Shown: in pieces, positions 45,038-55,778 of the stretch | How the letters are laid out: each line of letters starts with the position of its first letter | Position numbering within the stretch: position 1 is the first letter of the stretch | NCBI GenBank assembly: GCA_020736575.1 | Contig: JAGPYM010000015.1 | Location: 682,001-746,000 of the forward strand | DNA length: 64,000 bases | Origin: Thelonectria olida | Taxonomy: Eukaryota > Ascomycota > Sordariomycetes > Hypocreales > Nectriaceae | Reading direction: 5' to 3' | Notes under the pieces: model-generated | The model's input: the letters and a program-made list of their open reading frames with translations, nothing else | Told to the model about the DNA's origin: nothing | Databases searched by the model: none | Position numbers and translations under genes: made by a program

Positions 45038-45790
45038 AGTAGGACCTGTGAGCCGTCGTTTAATGCTCGTATTCCATTTTTCATATCCAGATAGGTCAGC
45101 GAACGGTGTCTTGCGCAAGAGATGGCTACACACGTTAAATATCCAAGCCGGTAAGCGAATGCTCATCGATCTGACTCAACATCTCTCCATCCTTTAGCTA
45201 AATACGGCAAGACCCGGAGCCTTCCATCTTGACGGACCTGACCGTAGTCGAGAAAAGAGGGTCTTGACTGATGCAAATTTGGGTTGCATTCCAGGTCAAC
45301 CAACATGTTGAACACATCCCAGACTCCAATTTGACCGAAGATCGTGGCGTCCTCACCATCCTGCTTTCGTGGAAAGTTCCTTTACTCAAGATCAAGATGA
45401 GGCCAGGGCAGAAGCGCAAAGTGTCACGAATCAAGTGAACTCGATGTCTTTGGCGATGATCTAGGTGGCTGGGACCAGCCGTTCTAGACCACTTCTGGTG
45501 TTAACGCGCACTGCGTGAAGGAGACGTCTCTGGATGCGTCTCAGCCAAGGACCCATATCAATGATCTCATAGATTTCTAGGCATTCCTCTGCCAGGAAAG
45601 CTTCGGAAGCCTTCGTCGTTGAAACGATAGAAACAGTTTCCTCGCGACGCGGGGACCCAAATTACCGATCACTGCTGGGAACTTCAAATCACACCTGTAT
45701 TATGGCTTCTTTGGCTTACATAGAACAGCTTCGATATATGAACTGATTATAAGCCGACGGGGTTAGGTCCCAAGATCAAACCGTAGTAAT
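45038..45790. other. Gene-free promoter region of the phospholipase B gene
   Basis: No supported coding frame. Confidence 0.4.
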
Positions 45791-46240
45791 TTACTCCCGT
45801 GACACTTCTTCCATCCTCTTCTCTACCATTGTTTGGTCCATGTATATCCCAAGCTCTTTAATTTTGCCCTTCTCTGCGCCCTCCTTGACTATGCTGAACA
45901 TGCAAGCGCACGGCACAGAAAAGTCCTCCACCGCAGGATCCCCCTTGACTCGGTACGTGATGTCGAATACTGCCCAGAGTCGCGAGCCGACCAAGTCTTT
46001 GAGTATATCATCAGTTATCTCGTCATGTAGTCGCACTGTCAAAAATAGCTACAAACCAAAGTATTTGGGGACGTGCCGTATCACGTCCAGCTTTGCAAAT
46101 CGTAAGGTCACCAACTCTGCGATCACGTTCGCTCCCTGTGTGGCCGGATAGCTTGCGAAACGAAGAGTGGTGTCCATTGCATAAACTTGAGTCGTTTTCG
46201 TCGCATCGAGCCCATCTTGACTCTGGACGAACTTCAGTTA
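45791..46240 (-). pseudogene. SnoaL-like (NTF2-fold) gene relic with in-frame stop
   Basis: A continuous minus-strand frame reads QDGLDATKTTQVYAMDTTLRF, then AELVTLRFAKLDVIRHVPKYFGL, a TAG, and then FLTVRLHDEITDDIL, WAVFDITYRVKGDP, and a C-terminal end at the stop codon at 45791. The pattern fits fungal SnoaL-like proteins of about 150-170 aa. The single TAG (near 46050) cannot be removed by a normal-sized GT-AG intron in the correct phase. No good ATG lies at the 5' end. It is either a lightly damaged gene or one with an unusual structure; translation past the TAG is not implied. Confidence 0.45.
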
Positions 46241-47325
46241 CTATTAGGCGATTGCCCTCATAACGTTGACGGTTGGATTTTGGAGCGTACATAGTTAAGC
46301 CACGCCCCAGCTTCAGAATGGGATGCTGGGAAGAATGCCATTTGATTCGAGACGCCCGATGCGAGTGTGAATTGCACCTTATGCGCTTCGGGGTGGTTTA
46401 TCAATCAATGTCTATGTCGGGAGATCCAGAAGTCATGCTTGTGCTGTTGCTTTATAAGTGCCCAAAGACGCCTACCTACGTAGTAAGAATAATGCGCAAT
46501 ATCGTATCAGGAACCAGCCATGCTAGAACACATAACGTTATGTCTGCACGTGTTTCACACACATTGTGGTGTGGTTGCTGACAAAAGCGTGGTGACCCCT
46601 GAAAGGAGGGTGATGCTTGCGAAGCATTATCTGTGTACCGACCCATCTCTGGATTGACTTTCGACATGTCGACATCACCAACCGCTCTCCAAAGGCTGCT
46701 CCTCACTCCCCCTGAAAGGCCCTGCGGTACCAGTAGCCGGAGAATACGAACAGAACGCGCGACTTGTCGAAGGACTCGACCATACCACAATGCTGGAAGC
46801 CAAACTGGGGAGGGCGGCAAGCGTCGTGGAACCACCGCCAGATGACAGTCTCATGGCGGTCTCAAGCCGATGGTCGAAAGTCGAGGCAAGCTTTCAGGAT
46901 ATAGATGCATTGTTTCTTGGCAGCTGAATCTAACTTTCAGTTAAGAATCACGCGCCGTTTCAGGCCCATTCGTGCATTAGTGTGCTCCAGTCACCCCGTG
47001 ACGCTGATCTGTCCGCTTGGCCGGAACAAGTCGCCAATTGTAAAGATCTTCAAGGCGCACACGGTAATGCGCGGCAAGAAGCTCAGTCTTCATTGGCCTG
47101 CGTAACCAAGATGCCTGCATTTCAGTGCGGAAATGTATGCGCGACCCCTTGTGCCCCAGTTTCAGCTGCTGTGCCTCGATGGCTTAGTGCGCTTGGCGAG
47201 GCATTTCCACAGAGATAGGACGATTGGAGGCCTAGGTCATTCAATACATAAGGGAACCATACCTATCTTTGTAGGAATCGACTCATGGCCATGTTTATAC
47301 TGATGGACGCAAGCGAATCCTCAAA
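46241..47325. other. Intergenic stretch with one ATG-less open frame
   Basis: A plus-strand frame of about 90 codons (about 46655-46926, ending DALFLGS and TGA) looks mildly coding-like (GEYEQNARLVEGLDHTTMLEAK) but has no upstream start or clear splice acceptor. No other feature is supported. Confidence 0.35.
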
Positions 47326-49779
47326 ATGCCAATCACTTTCCCTCTCCAAACGGCACCGACATGCCTCCACTGCAGCCGCATTTGCATGCGTGGAATAACA
47401 TCTGAGAGGAACCGTAACGGCAATGCAGGTCGCCCATATTATTTTTGCAACAATACCAGCCACGGGCGTAAGTTTGCCTGCTGGGACGACGACCGTGGCA
47501 TTGAAAGCGGCAACCCAGAGTGCGACTGTGGACATGTCGGGCGCATGTTCATGGCAGATGGCGATAAGTACTACGGATGCCCGGTGGGAACGTGTTCCTG
47601 GACTATGCATTCCAGCTGTCTGTGGTCCGAGTATCTCGAAGACGACGGTCAAGATGAGGCATCTCGGCCCGTCGAGATGCGAGTCCCCGATGATATCGAT
47701 TGCAAAGTCACCACAGAGCCTGGGGAATCGCCCCTGTGCACAATCTGTCGCCTGGTTCTCGATAGACTGCGCAGGCCTCAAGATTTCGTCACCACTTTCG
47801 TGTCCCCAGAGGAGCGCAGTCGCTTAGGGTGCCATCTGTGCACACTATTCCTCCGCTATACCCAGCGATCCTCGGACCTTAATCAAGAAGAAGAGTTGCC
47901 GGATCATTATATCCGGTACGAGTACGACGAGATGGATCTTGACCAGGCGAATCTATTCATGCTACGATATGACTTGCTTCAGCCATATGTTGGACACAAA
48001 TGGCTCACTCAATCGGCATTGGGATGTGTGCCATCTGCAGGTGAGCAAGGCGACAAGACACTGTGGCACGACAATACTAAGCATGTACCACTAGGCGGAC
48101 AAGAACCTTCCCCTGGCCCATCGTTGACAGGATCGCTCCAGAAAAGTATGACTCTTGCTAAAGAATGGATGCAGAACTGCGAGTCATCACATCCTACTTG
48201 CCGTATGAGCAATATGCCAAATTTCACACCTACAAGACTCATCGACGTTGGTGAGGAGCGAATCTTCCACTCTTCTATTCAACTATCTCTCAAGAACAAA
48301 CAAGATCTCCCTCCGAACTCGCAGTATTTGACTCTAAGCCACTGCTGGGGCGGAACCGTTCCGCTAAGGCTGATGATGAGTAATCTGGCATCCATGATGT
48401 CCAACATACCGTTCAGCCAGCTACCAAAAACATTCCAAGATGCCGTCATTGTCACCCAAAAGCTGGGAGTGAGGTATCTTTGGATAGACTCGTTATGCAT
48501 CATACAGGATGACGCGCAAGACTGGCAGCACGAGTCCGCCCTCATGGTCGATGTTTATCGGAATGCCTTGTGCAACATCTCGGCGGCGCAGGCATCCAAT
48601 AGCTCCCAAGGTCTGTTCCTGGACCGAGACGTCACCTTCACAAAGCCGGTCAAAGCACGCTTCCAAACAGACCGTAGGGGCCCTGTGCTCCACGACTTTT
48701 GGCCAGAATACATTTGGACCTGGGGTCTCGAGAGCGGCCCGCTCATGAGTCGCGGCTGGGTTCTTCAAGAAAGAATCCTTTCACGTCGCAACCTTCACTT
48801 CAGACGCGATCAGGTCGCGTGGGAATGTCGGAATGGTGCTGCCTGCGAGATGTTCCCACGTCAGCTTCCGTTTAAGGAGGTCCCGCGACCACTGAAGCAC
48901 AATTTCTCTCGAACCCTGTTTGGGGATCAGAGAAGCATGCGCGAGATCATGGAGGCGTGGGACTTGACCGTTTCCAAATACACAGCATGCAACTTGACCT
49001 ATTCCACGGATAAGCTGATTGCCCTCGGAGGCATGTCAAGCACGTTCAACGAGTTCCTAGGCCCTCGGTATCTTGCAGGATTATGGCTGAAGAACATTGC
49101 CTATCAGCTATGTTGGAGTGGTAAACGTGAAAAGGGCGTGTCTTACGTCGCTCCCAGTTGGTCCTGGGCAGCCACGAAAGGCCATGTCACACACGTCTTC
49201 CTTCCTATCCACATGGTGTCGACTGTCCGGCAAATCGATGTTCTGGAGGCAGCTGTTGATTTGGTCAGTCACAATGGCTTTGGGCAAGTCAACAGTGGCT
49301 ATTTGAAAGTAGCAGGACGTATTGCCTCTGTCAAGATGGAGTACCGAGAGACGTATAACCAACAAAGACACCTTACTATGCTGCTACCCAACTCAAGTGG
49401 AGAGTATAAAACTACTACGCAGTCATTGAGTCTAAGCTGGGACGAGGAAGATATCATGGACCATCAGCGCCAGGGGCATAGTGGCGGGCAGCTTTTGATC
49501 TTGGCTGTGTTGGAGCATCTCCATGCGACGAGGGAGCATACTCGAGCGATGGCAGGAGAATGGCAGATGGACAATCGCAGGGCCCCAAGCACAAGATGGC
49601 TAATTCTGTGTCCTGTTCAGAACCGCCCTGGAACGTATCAACGATGTGGAACGTTTGTTGCAGATGATGCAGACCATGACCGCTTCGAAGACGCGTGTGG
49701 CTGGTTTGACCGGGTGCCTTGTAACCTGCCAATCCATTCTACTGATAGAGGAACCAGATATTCCGTGACTTTGGTGTAA
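47326..49779 (+). CDS. HET-domain protein with N-terminal GRF-type zinc fingers
   Basis: Single exon, 817 aa. Residues about 13-60 match a GRF zinc finger (CLHC, GRPYYFC, then FACWDDD). A second Cys cluster follows at 66-98 (CDCGH, YGCPVGTCSW). Further CxxC pairs (CTICRLV, GCHLCTLF) occupy 135-170. The HET domain starts at about residue 334 with YLTLSHCWGG, followed by RYLWIDSLCIIQDD (385-398), NALCNISAAQ and GWVLQERILSRR, all the usual HET blocks. The C-terminal 250 residues have YVAPSWSWAA, typical of long HET proteins. HET proteins trigger cell death on non-self recognition or act as stress effectors. A GRF finger usually binds single-stranded nucleic acid or DNA ends, so this fusion might sense nucleic acid (inference). 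Confidence 0.88.
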   Translation: MPITFPLQTAPTCLHCSRICMRGITSERNRNGNAGRPYYFCNNTSHGRKFACWDDDRGIESGNPECDCGHVGRMFMADGDKYYGCPVGTCSWTMHSSCLWSEYLEDDGQDEASRPVEMRVPDDIDCKVTTEPGESPLCTICRLVLDRLRRPQDFVTTFVSPEERSRLGCHLCTLFLRYTQRSSDLNQEEELPDHYIRYEYDEMDLDQANLFMLRYDLLQPYVGHKWLTQSALGCVPSAGEQGDKTLWHDNTKHVPLGGQEPSPGPSLTGSLQKSMTLAKEWMQNCESSHPTCRMSNMPNFTPTRLIDVGEERIFHSSIQLSLKNKQDLPPNSQYLTLSHCWGGTVPLRLMMSNLASMMSNIPFSQLPKTFQDAVIVTQKLGVRYLWIDSLCIIQDDAQDWQHESALMVDVYRNALCNISAAQASNSSQGLFLDRDVTFTKPVKARFQTDRRGPVLHDFWPEYIWTWGLESGPLMSRGWVLQERILSRRNLHFRRDQVAWECRNGAACEMFPRQLPFKEVPRPLKHNFSRTLFGDQRSMREIMEAWDLTVSKYTACNLTYSTDKLIALGGMSSTFNEFLGPRYLAGLWLKNIAYQLCWSGKREKGVSYVAPSWSWAATKGHVTHVFLPIHMVSTVRQIDVLEAAVDLVSHNGFGQVNSGYLKVAGRIASVKMEYRETYNQQRHLTMLLPNSSGEYKTTTQSLSLSWDEEDIMDHQRQGHSGGQLLILAVLEHLHATREHTRAMAGEWQMDNRRAPSTRWLILCPVQNRPGTYQRCGTFVADDADHDRFEDACGWFDRVPCNLPIHSTDRGTRYSVTLV

Positions 49780-50157
49780 GCAGCATATGGTATCATATTT
49801 TGACATTCGGTAGTGTAGGTTGTGTAACTTGTCCCAAATTGACTACCTATAAAAACATTCTTGCCTGCGCTATCTACGAAGTAACAAAACTATCTCGATT
49901 CCAAACCATATTGAAGTACAGGTTTGCAAATTTATTCATGACCATATTTCAGTAGGTTTGGCACCAATGATCAATCCACCTCTTTGGCCGAAGGAAACAG
50001 CAAGTGTAAGTCATCAAAGAAGCCGTGTAGTTGTTTAGAATTGAGGTTCCTGGAGGCTCCAACAGAGCAATAGAGGAGGCAGTGTGACTTTCGAATGTCA
50101 ACTGATGACTGTAACTCTCTGTAGGCTATTCTCCGTCATTTACAAGGCAGTAGGGTC
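49780..50157. other. Convergent 3' region, no gene
   Basis: The 3' flanks of the HET gene and the RTA1 gene. Nothing coding is seen. Confidence 0.5.
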
Positions 50158-51122
50158 CTACTTGGGCTGAGATACCTCCGCGTCATCTGCAAGACTGACA
50201 GCCTCTGTGCCTCTGAGAGACTGAAACTGCTGAATTCGGGAGGGATACCAGATATAGAAGATGAGCATGGTGATGGCCATCAAGACAGCATCAAACACGT
50301 AGAGTGTCCACTCATTCTTCAATGGATAGGCGTCTATTCCCATGGCGTATTCGATGATGCGGAATATGCACCGAACCAGGATAAAGGCTGAAGTCGCGTA
50401 TAAAAGAATCATCATCCGCTCCCAATCGAAGTTGCCGGGCGTGTTCGTCGCAGCCACAGTTCGCCAACCCGCGCTGCTTCGACGGTAGCGCAAGTGAAAG
50501 ATGGCAGCCGCTGCAACAAAAAGACCGAAGAAGAGAACCTGAATGACCAAGCCGCCAATGACGATCATCTCTCCGGTCTTTGGATCATCCCCAGCCGCCA
50601 TGAGTCCGGCTCCCGAGCTCTGAATGAGAAATGAGAATGTGTCTCCGACAACGAACAGAGTTGTGAGCCATTTGACGCGAATGATGGAGCACATCTCGCC
50701 CTTGGATCCGAGTCCGCGGATGATTCGACCGAGCGTCATGTAGATGGAGGCGGCAAAGAGAGAAGGCGGGATGAGTAGGAAGAGGGATTGGATGATGTAA
50801 GGCATAAGTTGATCGGTCGCGTTATGAGCTGCAATTCGACCGATGAATCCGATAACTTCGACTATTTCGAAAGGGTAAGAGACTGAGGCTTGAATTTCAC
50901 GTCGGGGTCAAGGTGTGACTTACGATATCCACCAATGGTGAAGGCAAAGCAGAACCATATGCGACAACGGACCATCTTCCATGTGTGTGCCAATGACAGA
51001 ACAAGAAATAGGATGGTGAATATGACAGCAGCAGCCATCGAAGGGACATATTTCCACAGATAGAAGCCGCCCTTGTAAGGGAGAAGCTCAGCTCTCGAGT
51101 ATAAAAGCGAGAAACGGTCCAT
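50158..51122 (-). CDS. RTA1-family seven-helix membrane protein
   Basis: Exons 51122-50924 and 50882-50158 join in phase 1 (donor GTAAGT) and give 307 aa. Seven hydrophobic segments are visible. Family marks: PYKGGFYLWKYVPS at the N-terminus, FEIVEVIGFIGR in helix 2, LLIPPSLFAASIYMTLGRII, the FVVGDTFSFLIQSSGAGLMA block and RCIFRIIEYAMG near helix 6. RTA1-like proteins (Rta1, Rsb1) are linked to resistance to lipophilic toxicants and to export of sphingoid bases; the mechanism is unsettled. The first true ATG is at 51122. The gene is divergent from the Zn2Cys6 regulator across 674 bp, which suggests direct control by it (inference). Confidence 0.92.
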
Positions 51123-51796
51123 TTCGGTGACGTCTTGAGGTGAAAAGAGAGAGTACAAAGACGAAGAAACAGGGTAAGAGAGAATGCTAGCGAAAGAACG
51201 AAATAGAGCATCCTTAAGAAGGTGATTCCTTGAAGGGTTAAATACTTACTGCCGCTGCCCCAACGCTTGGATGTGTGCTCTCAGAGATCATACTCATGGG
51301 TAGCTCGACCACATATGGTCATCAAACACGAAGAACACGAGCCAAACCGCGGATGAAGCTATACTTAGAAGTCAAACGCATCCCTAGAGATTTTCTCTGA
51401 AACGAGGGCCCCAACTCCTTAATGGGCCATCGTCGATTCGCTGCGATGGTCGTGATGTTAATTACCTACTTTATATGGAGGAATCTCAATCAACTTTCGA
51501 CCAGGGACCCAGGAGCGTTGACAGGGTCCTCGTAAAAACACCCAAATGGGAACAACACTCGGATTCGTTCCAAAACTAGTTTAGCTCTCGTATTCACAGC
51601 CATAATAGGCTTGGTGGCACTGACTCTGCGCAATCCTCAAACACGAGCTCCACCAGGAGTTCAGATGCCATGTTTCCTCGCTCCTCCTCCTCGACACTGT
51701 GCGTTCTCCTTCATTTCCTTGTAATTCTCGCCATTGTGTGTCTTCGCATCTCCAAAATCCGCGTATCCAAACTAGTCTGTGTTTTCTCCATCCACA
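51123..51796. promoter_or_regulatory. Divergent promoter of RTA1 and Zn2Cys6 genes
   Basis: 674 bp with no coding frame between ATGs 51122 (minus) and 51797 (plus). Confidence 0.45.
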
Positions 51797-52987
51797 ATGG
51801 AACAAGCTCGTCTCCGTCAAGGACATCGCAAGTCTCGCAACGGATGCGCTGTGTGCAAGAGGCGACACATCAAATGCGATGAACGACGGCCAAAGTGCGG
51901 CAATTGCAACATCTCAGACAGGCCCTGTCACTATGTAGCTCCCAAGAAGGCCAAAGCCGGCGCAAACAAGTACGAAAAGGAGCTTACGACGTCGGCCTGG
52001 CTTCAGACGGCTGCCAACTCGACCGAGACCCCTTCTCCAGCGTCTCCTGACTTGCACCTCGTAGAGTCGGACGATCTATTTACCTTTGAGCATTTGAATC
52101 TTCTAAACCATTTCCAAGTCAACATGGTGGAATTGATGATGGTCACCGACCAGCTCAAGCCTGTCGCCAATATTTACATCACCTCAGCGTTCAAAACCCC
52201 CTACCTGATGAACCAGCTTCTTGCCCTGTCCGCTCTGCATATCCGAACCATCACACCGGGCTTGTCGGATTGGTACACACAAACTGCAACCCATCTTCAG
52301 CACAGAGCGCTAAGAGGATTCAACAACGCCCTGCACGACACATCCGATTCGAACGCAACATCTCAGTTCCTATTCTCGTCATTGCTGGCCCTTCACTATC
52401 TCGCCGAAACCGTTGTCGATGTACCAGACCAGGACTTCCCTTCAATACTCCGTCACATCTTGGAATATCTTCGTCTGCAACGCGGAGCACGCATCATGGG
52501 TGATAGAGCGTGGCCGACTTTTTCCACCTCGATGCTGCAGGAGTCGCTTGTTGCTGCCATCAACACAGAGCCAGAGGTTGAGCACAAGCCACCCGATTCA
52601 TGCTCTCTGATATCCGCGATGCTCCAGACATCTGAGTTGAATCGGGAATCTCTCATAGCGTGCGAAGATGCTCGAGAAGCGCTTGGCTTTGCGCGACGGC
52701 GGCTGCGCGATATGGGCGTGCACGCTCTCATCGCCTGGCCAAACTTGATCCCACCGCGCTTCCTTACCCTTCTAGAGAAGCAGATACCAGAGGCACTTGT
52801 TATTCTAGCGCATTTTGCTGTTTTGCTGCACGATTACAGGGCATTCTGGTGCTTTGGTCGCATGGGGGAAAAGCTTGTCAACGGAATTGAGACGCTCTTG
52901 GTTACATATTGGACGACATGGTTGCCGAGGCTCGATGTTGAGACACGTGTCGATCCTGAGCTGGCGAGAGCTCGGGACGTGAGTTGA
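51797..52987 (+). CDS. Zn2Cys6 transcription factor, Upc2/sterol-uptake-control type
   Basis: Single exon, 396 aa, from ATG 51797 (an in-frame GTG at 51779 is not used). The binuclear zinc cluster is near the N-terminus, CAVCKRRHIKCDERRPKCGNC..C (C-x2-C-x6-C-x6-C-x2-C-x6-C), preceded by HRKSRNG, and followed by a polar linker. KSRNGC..CK+R+.KCDE is the form seen in Upc2-type regulators. From about residue 95 a helical ligand/activation region begins (HFQVNMVELMMVTD, LLALSALHIRT, FSSLLALHYLAETV), as in sterol-uptake-control proteins. It is convergent with the TPR-CHAT gene; the stops are only 37 bp apart. Likely targets are the divergent RTA1 gene and possibly the sterol-reductase cluster 22-30 kb away, but neither is shown by sequence. 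Confidence 0.85.
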   Translation: MEQARLRQGHRKSRNGCAVCKRRHIKCDERRPKCGNCNISDRPCHYVAPKKAKAGANKYEKELTTSAWLQTAANSTETPSPASPDLHLVESDDLFTFEHLNLLNHFQVNMVELMMVTDQLKPVANIYITSAFKTPYLMNQLLALSALHIRTITPGLSDWYTQTATHLQHRALRGFNNALHDTSDSNATSQFLFSSLLALHYLAETVVDVPDQDFPSILRHILEYLRLQRGARIMGDRAWPTFSTSMLQESLVAAINTEPEVEHKPPDSCSLISAMLQTSELNRESLIACEDAREALGFARRRLRDMGVHALIAWPNLIPPRFLTLLEKQIPEALVILAHFAVLLHDYRAFWCFGRMGEKLVNGIETLLVTYWTTWLPRLDVETRVDPELARARDVS

Positions 52988-53024
52988 TATGCTTGGACCT
53001 GGACTTACTGTATTGCAGAGTAGA

Positions 53025-55778
53025 TTAAACGCCAAAATGGACATAGGGAACCCAGTGCATAGCTGCCGCCATGCCTTCTTCACCATCATCGTCGTCCACG
53101 GGAATGACCTGTCGTGAAGCTCTGCCACTCTCCTGGAATGTGTCAGCTGGGCCTTGACCTTTAGCCTTTCCTGCCACCGATGGAATCTCTACCCTCTGGG
53201 AGAGTTTACTTCCACGCCCAATGCGCTTTGGTTCACTTAGCCAGCGATCTCGAAGCTCCCGACTAGCATTATGAAGACCCTGGCACACAGATTCATTCGT
53301 CATGCCTCCATCCCTGATCCCTTCATAGACAGCCCGGGCCACATCCACGCAGAGCTCATCGTTAACCTCCCATAATGTGCCAACCACATGTTGAAACCCA
53401 GCCAACTGGCATGCGCTAATAAGGTGGATGCTTTCATCTGTGAACCTCTCGTCCCTGACCTGTCCAGTCCCGCATGCTGAGAGGTATGCAAGAAACGGCG
53501 AAGATTTCCGCAAGTTCAGTTCCAGAAGATCAGCAACAGTCAGAGGGTTACTTCTGCCATCTTCTAGAAGCAGGTAACTGGCAGACGGGTCTTCGGCTGT
53601 GAACCCATGGCCTGCGAAGTGGAATATCCTAGACTGTGGCAAGTGTGCTAGGAGGGCTTCCTTTCGCGCTCCTGGCTCAACAGGTTTGAGTTTCATAGAA
53701 TGGCACATGCTGCGTATAATTCTTATTTCCTTTGTTACAAATGGGAGTCTGGTGATGTGCCCTGGCGTGTTCTCAACGGGGATAAGGAGGGCCTCGGTGA
53801 GCATATCCCCTGATCGACGACGCTGGCGGCCATGGATGAGGGCTTTGATAGACGAACTGTAAGATGACATGACTCTATCGAGAACAGTCTCTGTTGAGTC
53901 CTTGCCATGATAGCCAGATGCATGTAGTGGAAATCTGGCGAGGAGCCCCGTTGTAATCCACCATACACGTGGGATGTCGTTATCATCGGACGGACATTTG
54001 GTGATCCCGAGAGCATTGAGAATCGGGTTGGCAATGACGTCCCACAACCACTGAAGAACTGTTTGGCTCCCGAGATCACTTGCCTGAGATTTCGCCTTGA
54101 TCTCGCTGATATCAAGGGAAGGCAAAGGTAGGTGTCGTATCTGAGTAGACTCAACGAGAATCGCATCACACCCGTATTCGCTGGTGTTAATGACCACAAT
54201 GGGACCATATGCCGCAGCAGCTCGAATTGCCTTTTCGCTCGGGACGAGCAAGAAATCCTCAAACCCAGGCTGTTGGCAAATTTCAGTGATAACCTGATCG
54301 AGCTTATTTCCCGCCTCGTAGCGCTGAGTCGCGTAGTCAGGCTGGGAAGGCTCTGGGACGTCGTCCGTAAGCAAGGGACGGTTCGTAACTGGTGAGTCGA
54401 GCTCGTTTCGGAGATTGGTGAATTGCTCTGCTAACCTAGGATGCTGGGCTTGCAGATCTAGAATATCTGTCCGCATGTCCTCCAGGGATGCTGCCAGCAG
54501 GCCGCGACCTTGTTCAAGAAATTCTAGAGCGGCTAAAGGCCCCTTGCCGGAACGCAATGCTGCAGTGGCTCCACGGGAGGCAAGACCGAATACTTGGCTG
54601 AGTGCATGCTGCTTGTCTGAGTTTTGAAGTGACCGTGGTGTCAGTTTAGGGATAAGAGGAACGGCCACCACTGCAGTCTCGTAGGCGTCCAGCCATTCGT
54701 TCGCCCTTGCATAAAACTGAAACAGTGAGATTCCAGCATCTATTCGCGTGGTTGTTGGCGAGTTAGACTGAGCCAGGGACGCTCGGTGGCAAAATATTGC
54801 CTCCTCCCGATCCTTGGATGATGATGTCCGAGCATATCTATGGGCAAGAGCAAGTCCAAGAGAGTAGAGCCACTTTGCTCGTTTTGGATCATCTTCCTTG
54901 ATCGTGGCCATGTTGGTGCAAATGCGGAAGGTATCGATGGCGGTATCTAGATCATCTGTATCCCCTGTTTCAAAATACCGGCTTTGAAACAAATCGCCCA
55001 GGAGATCCAGTAAGTCAGGCTTGTTCTCATGTAGCTCGGGAGTTGCTTCGACAGCATCCAACATGAGTTGAATGGCTTCTTGGAGGTCATGCAGGCCCGA
55101 CGTCCTGCGGTATCTTTCGTGGAGACTATTCGCAAGGGTATGCAAGAAAGGGCCTTTGTTTATAGGATCTTCTGGAGAAGCTTCGACCGTTTGTCGCGCC
55201 AGTTGGATAGCGTCATCCAGGTCAGCCGCAGCTTCTGTTCTGTCATATCTCGCTTTGAGATAACAAGCCAAGTTGCCTAGCCAGAAGGCTCGCCCTTCTT
55301 GGGTTTCAGGAACATCTTGTAGCAGTTTCCGCATGACGTGGATGGCGTTCTCAAGGTCGATTATGGCTCCTGTCATGTTGTATCTCTCGTGCAATAGAGT
55401 TCCGAGAGTGTTTGACCAAGATAACCATAGAACGGTACTATAGTCGTCTTCTGAACCTTGCTCAACGGCTCCACGAGCTGCTTCAATGGCGGCATCGAGG
55501 TCAGCTGCTTCTCCTGTCATTGAAAAGCTCATCCAAAGTCCCACAGCAAGGTAGCCCAGCCATTTAGCTCGCTCTGGGTCGTCTACAGAAAGGGCCGCGA
55601 TGACTTCCTTTTTGAGCTCATTAGCCTCGTCGTGGTATGACTTCATTCTGGTCTCGGAGTATTTGTCGGCGAGCCGATCTTCCAAAAGCGTCAGGCGGGC
55701 AATACGCTCTGGGTGGCCTATTGGAGTCACATCGACTAGCTGCCGCAAGGATTGAATGGCTTCGTCTAGGTTTTCCAT
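53025..55778 (-). CDS. TPR-CHAT protein (caspase-like protease domain)
   Basis: Single exon, 917 aa. The N-terminal 330 residues are degenerate tetratricopeptide repeats of about 45-60 residues with a recurring DLDDAI.L.R..VE..PED pattern. A helical middle follows. The CHAT domain spans about 560-860. Its dyad is intact: His724 in FHFAGHG and Cys769 in LSACGTG, 45 residues apart; HVVGTLWEVND follows as in the family. CHAT domains are caspase/separase-clan peptidases. In bacteria TPR-CHAT proteases cleave partners such as gasdermins. A TPR-like fragment (DRFHKTGK) continues in frame just upstream of the ATG and stops at a TGA, so a 5' exon or an earlier, longer form is possible. The neighbouring SLATT gene on the same strand is a candidate partner. 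Confidence 0.9.
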   Translation of the reverse strand: MENLDEAIQSLRQLVDVTPIGHPERIARLTLLEDRLADKYSETRMKSYHDEANELKKEVIAALSVDDPERAKWLGYLAVGLWMSFSMTGEAADLDAAIEAARGAVEQGSEDDYSTVLWLSWSNTLGTLLHERYNMTGAIIDLENAIHVMRKLLQDVPETQEGRAFWLGNLACYLKARYDRTEAAADLDDAIQLARQTVEASPEDPINKGPFLHTLANSLHERYRRTSGLHDLQEAIQLMLDAVEATPELHENKPDLLDLLGDLFQSRYFETGDTDDLDTAIDTFRICTNMATIKEDDPKRAKWLYSLGLALAHRYARTSSSKDREEAIFCHRASLAQSNSPTTTRIDAGISLFQFYARANEWLDAYETAVVAVPLIPKLTPRSLQNSDKQHALSQVFGLASRGATAALRSGKGPLAALEFLEQGRGLLAASLEDMRTDILDLQAQHPRLAEQFTNLRNELDSPVTNRPLLTDDVPEPSQPDYATQRYEAGNKLDQVITEICQQPGFEDFLLVPSEKAIRAAAAYGPIVVINTSEYGCDAILVESTQIRHLPLPSLDISEIKAKSQASDLGSQTVLQWLWDVIANPILNALGITKCPSDDNDIPRVWWITTGLLARFPLHASGYHGKDSTETVLDRVMSSYSSSIKALIHGRQRRRSGDMLTEALLIPVENTPGHITRLPFVTKEIRIIRSMCHSMKLKPVEPGARKEALLAHLPQSRIFHFAGHGFTAEDPSASYLLLEDGRSNPLTVADLLELNLRKSSPFLAYLSACGTGQVRDERFTDESIHLISACQLAGFQHVVGTLWEVNDELCVDVARAVYEGIRDGGMTNESVCQGLHNASRELRDRWLSEPKRIGRGSKLSQRVEIPSVAGKAKGQGPADTFQESGRASRQVIPVDDDDGEEGMAAAMHWVPYVHFGV

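Noticed and set aside
45038..45166. N-terminal extension of the phospholipase B
   Set aside because: The extended frame lacks an ATG and would bury the signal peptide; the start at 45037 is preferred.
51779..51797. Upstream start for the Upc2-type regulator
   Set aside because: The codon at 51779 is GTG; the first ATG in frame is 51797 and leaves the complete zinc cluster.
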